Positions 43,049-52,226 are shown, counted from the first letter of the stretch. The stretch: 64,000 nt of DNA from Pelagimonas phthalicica (GCF_004364805.1 NZ_SOAP01000003.1:434001-498000), one strand, 5' to 3'. Notes: a model not told the origin generated them from the letters alone. Translations and numbers: made by a program.

Positions 43049-44194
43049 TTAGCCCCCGGACAAGGTGGTCGCCGTCGTGGTGACGGTGCCAACCGCGGTC
43101 AGCGTGCCTGTCAGGGCAGAGATTGTTTTGTTCCACTGGGTGAACGGCGCTTCGGTCACATAAAGCGTGTCCTGGTCGCGGATAACAAAGTCACGCGCCA
43201 TGAACATGCCGTTTGGCTCGGTCAGGTTCAGCACATAGACCAAGCGCTGCGCCCCAACCAGATCGTTGCGGCCCAGAACCTGATTGGCAATTTCCGCCGG
43301 TTCGTTGCGGAAGACAAAGACACCGGTCGGGTCCGCCGCCGAGGACAGAAGCCCACCGACCTGCGCAATCGCTTCAACCGCGCTCAGGCTTTGGCTTTCA
43401 AAGGGAACACGGGCCTGGGTGCCGGTTGCACCCAGCGCGGTAAAGGCACGGGTGTCTTCCTCAACCAGAATGCGGTCACCACCGCGCAGGGCGATGTCGA
43501 ATTCGGGATGTTTATAGAGATCCTGGAACCAGATCTTGCCGGTTTGGCCGCCACGCAGCACGGTGACCTGCGCGATCTCCGGCTCGATGGTCACACCACC
43601 GGCGCGGGCCAGCATGGTTGTCAGCGTACGGGTCGGACGCTCGATGGCATAGACACCTTGCCCACCGACCGCACCGATCAGGCTGACAGTTGATCCGTCC
43701 CCAGCGGCACGGCGCACTTCGACCTGCGGGTCTGGGGTTTGGTCTTCGAGGCGGGCGGTGATGATTTGGCGAATGCGTTCTGGCGTGTTGCCAGCGGCCT
43801 TGATGCGCCCGGCATAGGGCACAAAGATAAAGCCTGAGCCGTCAACCTGAACCTCTTCCAGGATCGTGGCATTGGCGGTTTCTGCCGCCAAAAGACCATC
43901 ATCGACGTTTTCCCAAATCGTCAGGCCCAGAGTGTCGCCAGGGCGGATTGTATCCGACCCCAAAGCGCTGGCGTTGATGAACTCTTTGGAGAAACCAAGC
44001 GCAGGCACAACAGCCGTGGCGCGCGTCACGCGGTCATTGATCGACACGATAAAGGCATCGCCTTCGCGCTGAACCGATCCGGCAAAAATCTCTTTCTTGT
44101 TGGGACCCACGCGGGGAAGACCGCAAGATGCCAGAATCGACACCGCGGCCAGCAGGGCGATAGACCGCGCCCACCGGGAAGGGGAGTGTTTCAC
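43049..44194 (-). CDS. Outer-membrane polysaccharide export lipoprotein (Wza/KpsD family)
   Basis: 381 residues. The signal peptide ends in the lipobox LASC with Cys24, so it is a lipoprotein. A polysaccharide export (PES) domain, near DTIRPGDTLGLTIWENVDDG (about 82-101), is followed by SLBB-type beta-grasp repeats (VSLIGAVGGQGVYAI and GGDRILVEEDTRAF). Such proteins form the periplasmic and outer-membrane channel for capsule. It lies 14 bases before kpsC on the minus strand. The inner-membrane ABC exporter (KpsMT) and KpsE are not in the window. Confidence 0.88.
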   Translation of the reverse strand: MKHSPSRWARSIALLAAVSILASCGLPRVGPNKKEIFAGSVQREGDAFIVSINDRVTRATAVVPALGFSKEFINASALGSDTIRPGDTLGLTIWENVDDGLLAAETANATILEEVQVDGSGFIFVPYAGRIKAAGNTPERIRQIITARLEDQTPDPQVEVRRAAGDGSTVSLIGAVGGQGVYAIERPTRTLTTMLARAGGVTIEPEIAQVTVLRGGQTGKIWFQDLYKHPEFDIALRGGDRILVEEDTRAFTALGATGTQARVPFESQSLSAVEAIAQVGGLLSSAADPTGVFVFRNEPAEIANQVLGRNDLVGAQRLVYVLNLTEPNGMFMARDFVIRDQDTLYVTEAPFTQWNKTISALTGTLTAVGTVTTTATTLSGG

Positions 44195-44388
44195 TGCTCG
44201 GTCTCCTCGACCTATGTTCTGCCTCAGTTTTTTTGTCAGCGTAGCGGTTTTTTCCGCAAAACGCTAGCGCTCTGGCGTTTCACACGGTTTTTGACACAAA
44301 AATGCATCACCTAACGCGTTGAAATGCTTGGTTTCAGATGGAAAAGAGGCGTCATTTTCGCGGCGCAGACACAAGAGGTTGTGTTTGC

Positions 44389-45681
44389 CTATCGCACCAC
44401 CCGCAACTGTTGCCTCGGGGCGGCGGTGCCGGATTTGAATGCCTCATAGGGGTCTTCGGGCGACAACATCATGTCGACCACCTGACGCAGCAACTGCCGA
44501 CGCCCACGCGCGGAATAGAACCCACCGGGGATCTGCGAGGTTTCCAGCAGATAGCGGCGATAGTCCTTGTAGGCCTTGTTGTCCGGGCGCGATGGCTGGG
44601 CAAAGAACTGTTCCAGCGGTTGTTCCGAAACAAATTCAGGCTTGGCATAGACCGCCGCGCCAAACACTTTGAGCGGAATGCCGCGCCAGAGCACCTGTTG
44701 CCCGGCGGTGGAATTGACGGTCACAGCCGTGCGCGCATCGTTTAAAAGCCGTGCAAGCTTGCCCCCGCGCACATAATGTACCCGGTCTTCAACGCCAAAC
44801 TCCCGCGCCAGACGGCGCACGGTGCGGCGCATATTGACGCGACCATCCTCAAGCGGATGCGCCTTGAACACCAGATGATGATGCCCCGGCGCGCCCTTGG
44901 CAAAACCCGCCATCACCTCGCGCAGGAAATCCGGCATGGTCTCAAACGGCGAATGTTTCTGAAAGCTGCTGTCATGTTCCAACTGCAACAGCGCCAGATG
45001 ATAGGGAAACCCGCCCAGACGAATGCGCGCCGTTGAAACCACGCGATCCACCCATGTGGCGGGCATCAAAAGCAGCCGCCGCAAATAAAGCGCAAATTCC
45101 TGCACAACCGTCAGCGATCGATGGGGTTTGAAATTGCGGTATTGGCCATTCCGAAACATCACAAACCAATGATAAAGCGCGCCGTAAAACATATGCTGGC
45201 GCATATCCCCCCAATGTCCCGGGGGCAGGGGGGCCTCCATATCCGACTGGGCCAGCGCCTTTTGCATCTCCGCCACGGATGTTTCCATCAGTCGCGAATG
45301 CCCGTTTGAGCCGCCACGCTCATAGGTCACCCAATAGGGGCGCATATAACCCTCTTCGAAGACATGCACACAAAGGCCCCGACCTTCGGCAATCTTGACC
45401 GCCTCAGCGTGAATGCCGCGCACATCGCCATAAAGAACAATGTCAGTGACCTGCTTTTCCGCAATTAGCCGGGTAAACACGTCCGCCCATTTGTCCTGCG
45501 TGTCGCGAAACGGGATGTAACTCGCAGAATGAAACCAAAACGCCCGGTCCCCGGCATTAAAGCCCACCCGCCAGACATCCGCCCCCGTCTTGCGCAGCAT
45601 CGCGCCAAGGCGGTGAAAGAAAGGTCCATGCGGCCCCTGTAGAAACAGGAAGACTCGTTTTTGGCCGGTTGCGTTGCTCAT
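44389..45681 (-). CDS. kpsS: Capsule polysaccharide Kdo transferase (KpsS family)
   Basis: Adds the first Kdo to phosphatidylglycerol, the step before KpsC. 430 residues; the N-terminus VFLFLQGPHGPFFHRLG is the family signature, and LYGDVRGIHAEAVKIAEGRG and VNSTAGQQVLWRGIPLKVFG are conserved in KpsS/LipB proteins. It is 194 bases upstream of the export lipoprotein gene, so a separate promoter may serve the other two genes. The three-gene block is in the opposite orientation to the flanking rib genes. Confidence 0.87.
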   Translation of the reverse strand: MSNATGQKRVFLFLQGPHGPFFHRLGAMLRKTGADVWRVGFNAGDRAFWFHSASYIPFRDTQDKWADVFTRLIAEKQVTDIVLYGDVRGIHAEAVKIAEGRGLCVHVFEEGYMRPYWVTYERGGSNGHSRLMETSVAEMQKALAQSDMEAPLPPGHWGDMRQHMFYGALYHWFVMFRNGQYRNFKPHRSLTVVQEFALYLRRLLLMPATWVDRVVSTARIRLGGFPYHLALLQLEHDSSFQKHSPFETMPDFLREVMAGFAKGAPGHHHLVFKAHPLEDGRVNMRRTVRRLAREFGVEDRVHYVRGGKLARLLNDARTAVTVNSTAGQQVLWRGIPLKVFGAAVYAKPEFVSEQPLEQFFAQPSRPDNKAYKDYRRYLLETSQIPGGFYSARGRRQLLRQVVDMMLSPEDPYEAFKSGTAAPRQQLRVVR

Positions 45682-45790
45682 TTTGCCGTTTTATGTCCTA
45701 AGCCTGAGTAGATCATTAACCACTGAACCCGGCAAAATTAAGGCCCCATCGCGCCGCAGCCGGTTCACCGCGTCGTGGAAAGGGCATCAT

Positions 45791-46378
45791 ATGTTCACAG
45801 GCATTGTTACCGATCAGGGGCGCATCGCCGAGCTGGAGCAGCGCGGAGACCTGCGCGCCCGCATTCAGACCGCCTATGATACGGCGACGATCGAGATTGG
45901 TGCCTCTATCGCCTGTGATGGCGTGTGTTTGACGGTTGTCGCGCTGGGTGATGACTGGTTTGACATGGAAATCAGCGCCGAAACCGTCTCCAAAACCAAT
46001 CTCGGCGATTGGTCCGAGGGGCGTGTGATCAACCTGGAACGCGCGCTCAAGGTCGGTGATGAGCTGGGCGGCCATATCGTGTCCGGCCATGTGGATGGGC
46101 TGGCCACTATTGTCGAGATGAAGGATGAAGGCGACAGCACGCGCCTGACCTTTGACGCCCCGCTGGAGCTCGCCCGCTATATTGCGCCAAAAGGCTCCGT
46201 CGCGCTGAACGGCACCTCGCTGACCGTGAACGAGGTCGATGGCACCCGTTTTGGCATCAACATCATCCCGCATACCCAAAAGGTCACCACCTGGGGCGTG
46301 GCCAAAGTGGGTGACAAGGTCAATCTAGAGATCGACACACTGGCCCGCTACGTGGCCCGCCTTCAGGAAATGAGCTGA
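45791..46378 (+). CDS. ribE: Riboflavin synthase subunit alpha
   Basis: Dismutates two molecules of 6,7-dimethyl-8-ribityllumazine to riboflavin. 195 residues, two lumazine-binding barrels: the first begins MFTGIV and contains SIACDGVCLTV; the second starts near GHIVSGHVDG (about 97-106) and contains SVALNGTSLTVNEV. ATG 45791 gives the invariant MFTGIV N-terminus. It is separated from ribD by the capsule block. The downstream ribBA-ribH genes often linked to it are absent here; instead the sulfur-oxidation locus follows. Confidence 0.95.
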   Translation: MFTGIVTDQGRIAELEQRGDLRARIQTAYDTATIEIGASIACDGVCLTVVALGDDWFDMEISAETVSKTNLGDWSEGRVINLERALKVGDELGGHIVSGHVDGLATIVEMKDEGDSTRLTFDAPLELARYIAPKGSVALNGTSLTVNEVDGTRFGINIIPHTQKVTTWGVAKVGDKVNLEIDTLARYVARLQEMS

Positions 46379-46523
46379 TCAAAAGCACTTCCAGTTTTTG
46401 TTGAAGCAAAGCATCAGCTTTCTACGTTTGAGCCGTTGGCGAAAGGCCGCGAAAGCGGTTTCAACATGAGCTGGAAACGCGAAACGCCCCAGGTTTCTTT
46501 GGGCCAAAAATATCCCGGGGAGT

Positions 46524-46539
46524 CCCGAGCTTGCTCGGG
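46524..46539. terminator. Hairpin between convergent ribE and the soxT-like gene
   Basis: CCCGAGC-TT-GCTCGGG (46524-46539) is a perfect 7-bp stem. There is no T-run on the plus side and only a poor one on the minus side. It lies in the 196-base gap between the two stop codons, which holds no gene. Confidence 0.4.
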
Positions 46540-46574
46540 GCGGGGCAGCGCCCCATCCCACCTCAAATCACCCG

Positions 46575-47636
46575 CTACTCAGCCGGTTGAAAGCCGACAA
46601 TCAACTGGCGCAAGCCAAGTGCCGCACCGGCAAAGATCGCCGCAAAGGTGACAGGCGCTGACAGGGCCAGCACCGAAAAGGCCGACAGGCCTTGCCCGAC
46701 CGAACAGCCCAAGGCCAAAACCGCCCCGATCCCCATCAGGCCTGCGCCAAAGATCTGGCGTTTCAATTCGCGCGGGTCTTCACAGGCTTCCCAACGGAAA
46801 TGCCCTTTGATCATCGACCCGACAAAGGCCCCAACCCAGATCCCGGCCACCGAGCCAACGGCAAAGCTTAGCGGGCGCACCGATCCGGTCATGAACCACA
46901 AAATGCTTTCCCCCATCGGGGCGGCAAAGCTGTGTGACACGACGGGCAAGGGTTCAAACCCGCTTTCGGCAATCCAAGCCGTGCCCGCCCATCCGGTGAT
47001 GATCGCAACCCCGACAACCAGGGCCCAGAAGATTTGCGATGGTTTCGCCCAAAGATCCTTGGACAAGAGCGAGCCCGCCAGAATCACCGCCCCAATGGCA
47101 ATTCCGATCACCGTCAACGGCACGCCAGTGACTGCGCTAAGATGATGGGCAATGCCCGGCGGGATTTCTGCGCTGGTCACGTCCACTTGCTCAAACAGCG
47201 CATTGCGCAGCGGGGCCAGTGGGCCGGACAGCGCCACATAGGTGGAAACGCCCATGACCAGAACAATGACAAAGCTGCGCAGATCGCCGCCGCCCAGCCG
47301 CGCCACCGCGCCATAGCCGCAATTGCCCGATAGGGCCATGCCATAGCCAAAGATCAGCCCGCCCAGAATCGAAGCCACCGGCATCCAGCGGATTGACAGG
47401 TAATAGCTGGCTTCGCTTTGAAACAGACCGGCCGCCATCAAGGTAAAACTGCCGACAATGCCCAGCCCAATGGCCACGCCCCACATGCGCATCCGTAGGG
47501 TGGAGCCGCCATAAAGCGCGTCTTCGATCGCGCCCAAAGTGCAGAAACGACCCAGCCGCGCCGCCAGCCCCAGCATGACACCACCAACCAGCCCGATCAG
47601 GGCAACCATTTGATAGTCAGACAGGAATTCACGCAT
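46575..47636 (-). CDS. soxT: YeeE/YedE-family sulfur-compound transporter (SoxT-like)
   Basis: Inner-membrane protein of 353 residues with about nine to ten helices, expected to import thiosulfate or another sulfur compound. Conserved cysteines of the two YeeE repeats are visible: Cys32 (FCTLGAI), Cys106 (SGNCGYGA) and Cys311 (LGCSVGQGLSAFSV). ATG 47636 has AGGAGG about eight bases upstream. It lies behind soxS and soxR on the minus strand, as in other alphaproteobacterial sox loci, with 93 bases between soxR and it. The exact substrate is inferred from location. Confidence 0.8.
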   Translation of the reverse strand: MREFLSDYQMVALIGLVGGVMLGLAARLGRFCTLGAIEDALYGGSTLRMRMWGVAIGLGIVGSFTLMAAGLFQSEASYYLSIRWMPVASILGGLIFGYGMALSGNCGYGAVARLGGGDLRSFVIVLVMGVSTYVALSGPLAPLRNALFEQVDVTSAEIPPGIAHHLSAVTGVPLTVIGIAIGAVILAGSLLSKDLWAKPSQIFWALVVGVAIITGWAGTAWIAESGFEPLPVVSHSFAAPMGESILWFMTGSVRPLSFAVGSVAGIWVGAFVGSMIKGHFRWEACEDPRELKRQIFGAGLMGIGAVLALGCSVGQGLSAFSVLALSAPVTFAAIFAGAALGLRQLIVGFQPAE

Positions 47637-47729
47637 GCTTGGGCCCTCCTCCTGACCGTCGCACAGCAACTCGCATTTTTGTTAGGAGGACATGGCCGCA
47701 TTTTTAACGGCCAAAGTCAATCTTAAGCG

Positions 47730-48068
47730 TCAGTCGTCATCCGCGCAGAACAGTTCGTAAACCGTTTCCAGCATCTTTTTGGGCCGATCATCCGCGAGGC
47801 GATAATAGATCGCTTTGCCTTCGCGGCGCGGCACAACCAGCCCTTCAAGGCGCAGACGCGACAATTGCTGAGACACCGCCGCCTGGCGCGCTGACAGCAG
47901 CTCTTCCAGTTCGGTCACCGATTTTTCGCCGGTCACCAGATGGCACAGGATCATCAAGCGGCCCTCATGGCTGATCGCCTTGAGAAAAGCCGAGGCCGTG
48001 GTCGCCTTGTCGACGATCCGATCCAGTTCCGCTTCGCTCATGTCGTCTGTCAGTACGGGCAGTGCCAT
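47730..48068 (-). CDS. soxR: ArsR-family sulfur-responsive repressor SoxR
   Basis: 112-residue winged-helix repressor. The recognition helix region is ELEELLSARQAAVSQQLSRLRLEGL (54-78). Cysteines at 42 and 108 coincide in number and place with the sensor pair of BigR/SqrR/YgaV, which form a polysulfide link in the presence of reactive sulfur and then leave DNA. It is encoded 12 bases after soxS. Palindromes of ATTC-N8-GAAT type before soxX and soxB are the likely targets. This is not the redox SoxR of enterobacteria (MerR family). Confidence 0.9.
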   Translation of the reverse strand: MALPVLTDDMSEAELDRIVDKATTASAFLKAISHEGRLMILCHLVTGEKSVTELEELLSARQAAVSQQLSRLRLEGLVVPRREGKAIYYRLADDRPKKMLETVYELFCADDD

Positions 48069-48080
48069 GTCAGTTCCGTC

Positions 48081-48452
48081 TCAATTTCCTACCGGTTCAA
48101 AACCGCTGTGGTCCTGTAGCAGCTTTGCGAAGATGGGCCAAAAGAAATCCTCGCCGGGATATCCTTCGATCCGGGCCACCTCGGCCCCGTTATCTATCAG
48201 AATAAATGTCGGGGTAAAGTTGACCCGCCGGGCATATTCAACGCCTTTGGGCGGCCCAATATGCAAATCCGCCCGCACCAGCGGCGCAAACCGGCCTTCG
48301 GCGGTGTTGGGATAGGCGGGCGCGATCTCGTCATTCCAGGCGGCGCAATAGGCACAGCCGGGCTGTTCGACCATGACCAGCTGCATCTCCGCCAATGCCA
48401 TCTGCGCCCCGGCCAAAACCATGGACGCCGCGAGGGTTATCTGTTTCAACAT
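48081..48452 (-). CDS. soxS: Periplasmic thioredoxin SoxS
   Basis: 123 residues with a signal peptide (about 1-21, ending ALA) and a thioredoxin-like fold with CxxC at Cys33-Cys36 (GCAYC). It keeps Sox proteins, in particular the SoxY swinging-arm cysteine, in reduced form, receiving electrons from SoxV. It is divergent from soxV and shares a 68-base regulatory region with it. The FTPTFILID segment with its cis-Pro is intact. Confidence 0.9.
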   Translation of the reverse strand: MLKQITLAASMVLAGAQMALAEMQLVMVEQPGCAYCAAWNDEIAPAYPNTAEGRFAPLVRADLHIGPPKGVEYARRVNFTPTFILIDNGAEVARIEGYPGEDFFWPIFAKLLQDHSGFEPVGN

Positions 48453-48483
48453 GGATCACCAATTGACCAATTTGTGTCGAACA

Positions 48484-48504
48484 ACATAATCTGAATATGT
48501 GAAT
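48484..48504. promoter_or_regulatory. Candidate SoxR site in the soxS-soxV divergent region
   Basis: ACATA-N7-TATGT (48484-48500) overlaps TGTGAAT (48498-48504). TGTGAAT is exactly the right half of the soxX operator; the left half is degenerate (ATCT instead of ATTC). A repressor here could control both directions. Confidence 0.45.
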
Positions 48505-48520
48505 AGATCAAGGATTCCCC

Positions 48521-49249
48521 ATGTTCGACATCTCTTATGCGGGTGCGCTTGTAGCGGGTTTGGGGGCGTTCTTCACCCCCTGTATTCTGCCTATGGTGCC
48601 CTTTTACCTGTCTTACATGGCGGGCCTGTCCATGGCGGAGTTGAGCGATGAAAGCGGCATCGCGCCCGGCGCGCAGCGACGGCTGACGATCTCGGCCATT
48701 ATGTTTGCGCTTGGCGTGACGACGATCTTTATGCTGCTGGGCCTTGGGGCGACGGCGCTGGGGCAGGCCTTTGCCGATTGGAAAGACGTGCTGGCCTATG
48801 TGGCGGCGGCAGTGATCTTTGCCTTTGGTCTGCATTTCCTTGGGGTGATCAAGATCGGCTTTCTCTATCGCGAAGCGCGGCTTGAAAGCAAAACAGATCC
48901 GTCCACCGTCTTTGGCGCTTATGTCATGGGGCTGGCGTTCGGCTTTGGTTGGACGGCCTGCGTTGGGCCGATCCTGGCGACGATCCTCGCGATTGCCTCG
49001 GGCATGGGCGAGCTTTGGCATGGCGCGCTGCTCTTGGCGGTATTTGGGCTTGGCATGACCGCGCCCTTTGTGGTTGCGGCGCTGTTTGCGCAGCCGTTCC
49101 TGCGCTGGTTGCAGAAACATCGCTCAAAAATGGCCTATACGGAAAAGGTCATGGGCGTCATGCTGATCCTGTTCGCCATTCTGATCGCCACCGATTCCGT
49201 CAGTTGGATCGCGGAATGGATGCTGGCAATCTATCCGAATTGGGTCTGA
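48521..49249 (+). CDS. soxV: Cytochrome c biogenesis/thiol transport protein SoxV (CcdA family)
   Basis: 242-residue inner-membrane protein with six helices that carries reducing equivalents from cytoplasmic thioredoxin to periplasmic SoxW/SoxS. The redox cysteines are Cys21 (FFTPCILP) and Cys147 (GWTACVGP), in the first and fourth helices as in CcdA. It is followed after 12 bases by soxW. Length and topology are normal. Confidence 0.92.
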   Translation: MFDISYAGALVAGLGAFFTPCILPMVPFYLSYMAGLSMAELSDESGIAPGAQRRLTISAIMFALGVTTIFMLLGLGATALGQAFADWKDVLAYVAAAVIFAFGLHFLGVIKIGFLYREARLESKTDPSTVFGAYVMGLAFGFGWTACVGPILATILAIASGMGELWHGALLLAVFGLGMTAPFVVAALFAQPFLRWLQKHRSKMAYTEKVMGVMLILFAILIATDSVSWIAEWMLAIYPNWV

Positions 49250-49261
49250 GGAGGAGAGATC

Positions 49262-49837
49262 ATGAGACGTTTCATTCTGACGCTGGTCGCCGGGTTGTTG
49301 GCGCTACCTGCACTCGCCGAGGTCGGCGACGATGGGCTGCACAAACAGCCCTGGATGCGCGACACCTTCAAGGATCTGCGCGAAGATCTCGACGAAGCCA
49401 ATGCTGAGGGCAAACGCCTTGTGCTGTTTTTTGAACAACGCGGCTGCATCTATTGCCGCAAAATGCACGAAGAGGTTTTCTCGGATCAGGCCATCTCGGA
49501 CTATATCGGCGAAAACTTCTTTGTCGTGCAGATGAACCTCTATGGCGACATTGAAGTGGTCGATTTCGACGGGGAATCGCTGTCGGAAAAAGACATGGCG
49601 CGCAAGTGGCGGGTGATGTTCACACCCAACATCGTTTTCCTGCCCGAAGAGGTGCCCGAGGGCGCAAATGCCATGGATGTCGCTGTGGCGGTCATGCCGG
49701 GGGCCTTTGGCAAAGGCACGACAAAAGATATGTTTACATGGGTGCAGGAAAAGCGTTACCTGCTTGATAACGGTGAGGATTTTCAACGTTACCACGCACG
49801 TATGATACAGGAACGCAACAACGGATCCTTTGATTGA
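49262..49837 (+). CDS. soxW: Periplasmic thioredoxin SoxW
   Basis: 191 residues with a signal peptide (ending ALA near 19) and a thioredoxin-like domain with CxxC at Cys62-Cys65 (GCIYC). The FTPN segment supplies a turn where the cis-Pro motif normally stands. It probably accepts electrons from SoxV. GAGGAGAG precedes the ATG. A 181-base gap with an operator-like palindrome separates it from soxX. Confidence 0.9.
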   Translation: MRRFILTLVAGLLALPALAEVGDDGLHKQPWMRDTFKDLREDLDEANAEGKRLVLFFEQRGCIYCRKMHEEVFSDQAISDYIGENFFVVQMNLYGDIEVVDFDGESLSEKDMARKWRVMFTPNIVFLPEEVPEGANAMDVAVAVMPGAFGKGTTKDMFTWVQEKRYLLDNGEDFQRYHARMIQERNNGSFD

Positions 49838-49871
49838 ACCCCCACTGAAACCTCGGCAGATGCGACAAGTC

Positions 49872-49887
49872 ATTCACAATTGTGAAT
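49872..49887. promoter_or_regulatory. Perfect palindromic operator upstream of soxX
   Basis: ATTCACAATTGTGAAT is a 16-base perfect palindrome that matches the ATTC-N8-GAAT pattern of BigR/SqrR-type ArsR repressors. It lies 132 bases before the soxX start and is the best SoxR operator in the locus. Confidence 0.75.
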
Positions 49888-50018
49888 TTGTTGTTGCGTT
49901 CTGAGGGGGCAGTGCCCTACGGTATACACAGAGGACGCGAACCGGCCTGTTCAGAGGAGCTTCGGGCAACCGGAGCGAGCAAGCCAGACCGAAAGGTCAG
50001 CAAGCCCAGGGAGGAAAC

Positions 50019-50495
50019 ATGAGGCTTTTGACAATCACAGCAGCCATGCTGGTGGCCGGAATGGCAACAGCGGAAACGGTTGCCCCCGCAGATGTACAGT
50101 TTGACGAAGATGGTGCCGTAGCGGTGTCGCTGACCGGTCAGCCCGGCGATGCGGCGCGTGGGCGCGATGTTTTCGCGACCAAGTCCAAGGGCAACTGCGT
50201 GTCCTGCCACGCGGTTGCGCAATTGGCGGACGTGCCCTTTCACGGCGAAGTTGGCCCCGAGCTGAGCTGGACCGGCGACAATCGCAGCGCCGAAGAACTG
50301 CGCGGCATTGTGGCAGACGCCAAGATGACCTTTGAAGGCTCGATGATGCCGTCTTTCTACAAGACCAAGGGCTATATCCGCCCCGGCGACGCCTACACTG
50401 GCAAAGCCCCGAAAACTGACGAATTGCCGCCCCTTCTGTCGGCGCAAGATATCGAAGATGTGGTCGCCTTCCTGCTGACGCTGCAGGAAAGCTGA
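50019..50495 (+). CDS. soxX: Sulfur oxidation c-type cytochrome SoxX
   Basis: Periplasmic monoheme partner of SoxA. 158 residues, signal peptide ending ATA near 18, heme motif CVSCH at 60-64, and a Met ligand probably in EGSMMPSF near 107-109. SoxAX couples thiosulfate to the SoxY cysteine and passes electrons to cytochrome c. It begins the soxXYZA unit; GGGAGG lies six bases upstream of the ATG. Confidence 0.94.
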   Translation: MRLLTITAAMLVAGMATAETVAPADVQFDEDGAVAVSLTGQPGDAARGRDVFATKSKGNCVSCHAVAQLADVPFHGEVGPELSWTGDNRSAEELRGIVADAKMTFEGSMMPSFYKTKGYIRPGDAYTGKAPKTDELPPLLSAQDIEDVVAFLLTLQES

Positions 50496-50520
50496 TCCGA
50501 CCATTCAAGGAGTAAGACGC

Positions 50521-50937
50521 ATGGATTTCACACGTCGCGAAACATTGGCATTGGGTGCCGGTGCCGCGCTTATGACGATCCTGCCGCTGCGCGCAAACGC
50601 AGCTGTGGATGATCTGATTGCCGAGTTCACCGGTGGGGCCGAAGTGGGTGAGGGTGGTCTGACCCTGACCGCGCCTGAGATTGCCGAAAACGGCAACACT
50701 GTTCCGATCTCGGTCTCTGCACCGGGCGCGGCCTCGATCATGGTTCTGGCGGCGGGCAACCCGACACCGCCTGTGGCCACCTTCAACTTTGGCCCTCTGG
50801 CTGCCAGCCAGGATGCCTCGACCCGTATTCGTCTCGCCGGGACACAAGATGTGATCGCCGTTGCAAAAATGGCGGATGGCAGCTTTGTGCGCGCCTCTCA
50901 GACCGTCAAGGTCACCATCGGCGGCTGCGGCGGTTAA
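50521..50937 (+). CDS. soxY: Thiosulfate oxidation carrier protein SoxY
   Basis: Carries sulfur intermediates on the cysteine of its C-terminal swinging arm. 138 residues; ends with GGCGG (Cys136), the exact functional motif. The N-terminus TRRETLALGAGAALM is a Tat signal, as SoxYZ is exported folded. soxZ follows after 29 bases. Confidence 0.96.
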   Translation: MDFTRRETLALGAGAALMTILPLRANAAVDDLIAEFTGGAEVGEGGLTLTAPEIAENGNTVPISVSAPGAASIMVLAAGNPTPPVATFNFGPLAASQDASTRIRLAGTQDVIAVAKMADGSFVRASQTVKVTIGGCGG

Positions 50938-50966
50938 CCCGCCCCCAGGAATTTAGGAGAACAAAC

Positions 50967-51296
50967 ATGGCATCTGGTGTAAAACCCCGCGTCAAAGTCC
51001 CCAAGAAAGCTGGTGCAGGCGACGCAATCACCATCAAGACCCTGATTTCGCACAAGATGGAATCCGGTCAGCGCAAGGACAAATCCGGCAACGTGATCCC
51101 ACGTTCGATCATCAATCGCTTTACTTGCGATTTCAACGGTCAGAACGTTGTGGATGTGACGCTGGAACCGGCCATCTCGACCAACCCATATATCGAATTT
51201 GAATCCACCGTGCCCGAGGCCGGCGAGTTCAAGTTCACCTGGTACGATGATGACGGCGACGTCTACGAAACGACCAAGAAAATCGCCATCGGCTGA
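50967..51296 (+). CDS. soxZ: Thiosulfate oxidation carrier complex protein SoxZ
   Basis: 109 residues with no signal peptide; exported with SoxY by the Tat route. The immunoglobulin-like fold contains the family stretch IKTLISHKMESGQRKD near 26-41. It forms the SoxYZ heterodimer on which SoxAX, SoxB and SoxCD act in turn. TTAGGAGAA precedes the ATG. Length is standard. Confidence 0.95.
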   Translation: MASGVKPRVKVPKKAGAGDAITIKTLISHKMESGQRKDKSGNVIPRSIINRFTCDFNGQNVVDVTLEPAISTNPYIEFESTVPEAGEFKFTWYDDDGDVYETTKKIAIG

Positions 51297-51360
51297 TGCG
51301 CGTCACCCTTTGCCCCGTTGATGCGAACCGATGGGGCAGAGGTTTTCAGGGAGGAACAAC

Positions 51361-52218
51361 ATGACATTCAAGGCACTGACGGCCATCGCCCTTGTGGCAG
51401 GTCTTTCGGCACCTCTGGCCATGGCGGGCGGCGCGGATGATGACACCATGGTCATCAACGACGAAACCGAAATGGTGACAAAAACTGCAGCTCCGGCGCA
51501 TCTTGACGGTGCGGTGGACGAAGTGATCTCGGGTTGGCATTTTCGCTCCGACGAAACGCAATCCTTACAGTTGGACGATTTTGACAACCCGGGTATGATC
51601 TTTGTCGATCAGGCGATGGACGTTTGGAACACCGCCGAAGGATCCGAGGGCAAGGCCTGTGCCGATTGCCACAATGATCCGGCAGAGACCATGGTCGGCG
51701 TCAAGGCGACCTATCCCAAGTGGAACGAGGAAGCGGGCGAAGTGCGCACCGTTCAGATGCAGGTCAATGATTGCCGCGTCAATCGTATGGGGGCCGAGGC
51801 CTGGAAATACGATGCGGGCAAGGCTGTGAGCATGGAGGCGATGATTTCGCTGCATTCGCGCGGCATGCCGATGAGCGTTGCGATTGACGGCCCAGCCGCA
51901 GCCATGTGGGAAAAGGGCAAAGAGATGTATTACACCCGCACCGGTCAGCTAGAGCTGAGCTGTGCGAATTGCCACGAAGACAATTATGGCAACTACATCC
52001 GCGCCGACCACCTGTCGCAGGGCCAGATCAACGGTTTCCCGGTCTATCGTTTGAAAAACGCCAAGCTGAACGGTGTGCATTCGCGCTTTAAGGGCTGCGT
52101 CCGCGACACCCGCGCTGAAACCTATAGCCCCGGCTCCGAGGATTTCATCGCGCTTGAGCTTTATGTTGCCTCGCGCAGCAATGGTCTGTCGGTCGAAAGC
52201 CCGTCGGTCCGCAACTAA
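51361..52218 (+). CDS. soxA: Sulfur oxidation c-type cytochrome SoxA (diheme)
   Basis: 285 residues; signal peptide ending AMA near 22. Two heme motifs, CADCH (100-104) and CANCH (201-205), make this the diheme form. Cys246 in KGCVRD is the cysteine that becomes the persulfide ligand of the active-site heme, and Cys138 is conserved. ATG 51361 is used because GGGAGG lies 6 bases upstream. With SoxX it starts the cycle by joining thiosulfate to SoxY. A terminator follows. Confidence 0.95.
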   Translation: MTFKALTAIALVAGLSAPLAMAGGADDDTMVINDETEMVTKTAAPAHLDGAVDEVISGWHFRSDETQSLQLDDFDNPGMIFVDQAMDVWNTAEGSEGKACADCHNDPAETMVGVKATYPKWNEEAGEVRTVQMQVNDCRVNRMGAEAWKYDAGKAVSMEAMISLHSRGMPMSVAIDGPAAAMWEKGKEMYYTRTGQLELSCANCHEDNYGNYIRADHLSQGQINGFPVYRLKNAKLNGVHSRFKGCVRDTRAETYSPGSEDFIALELYVASRSNGLSVESPSVRN

Positions 52219-52226
52219 ACACATTG

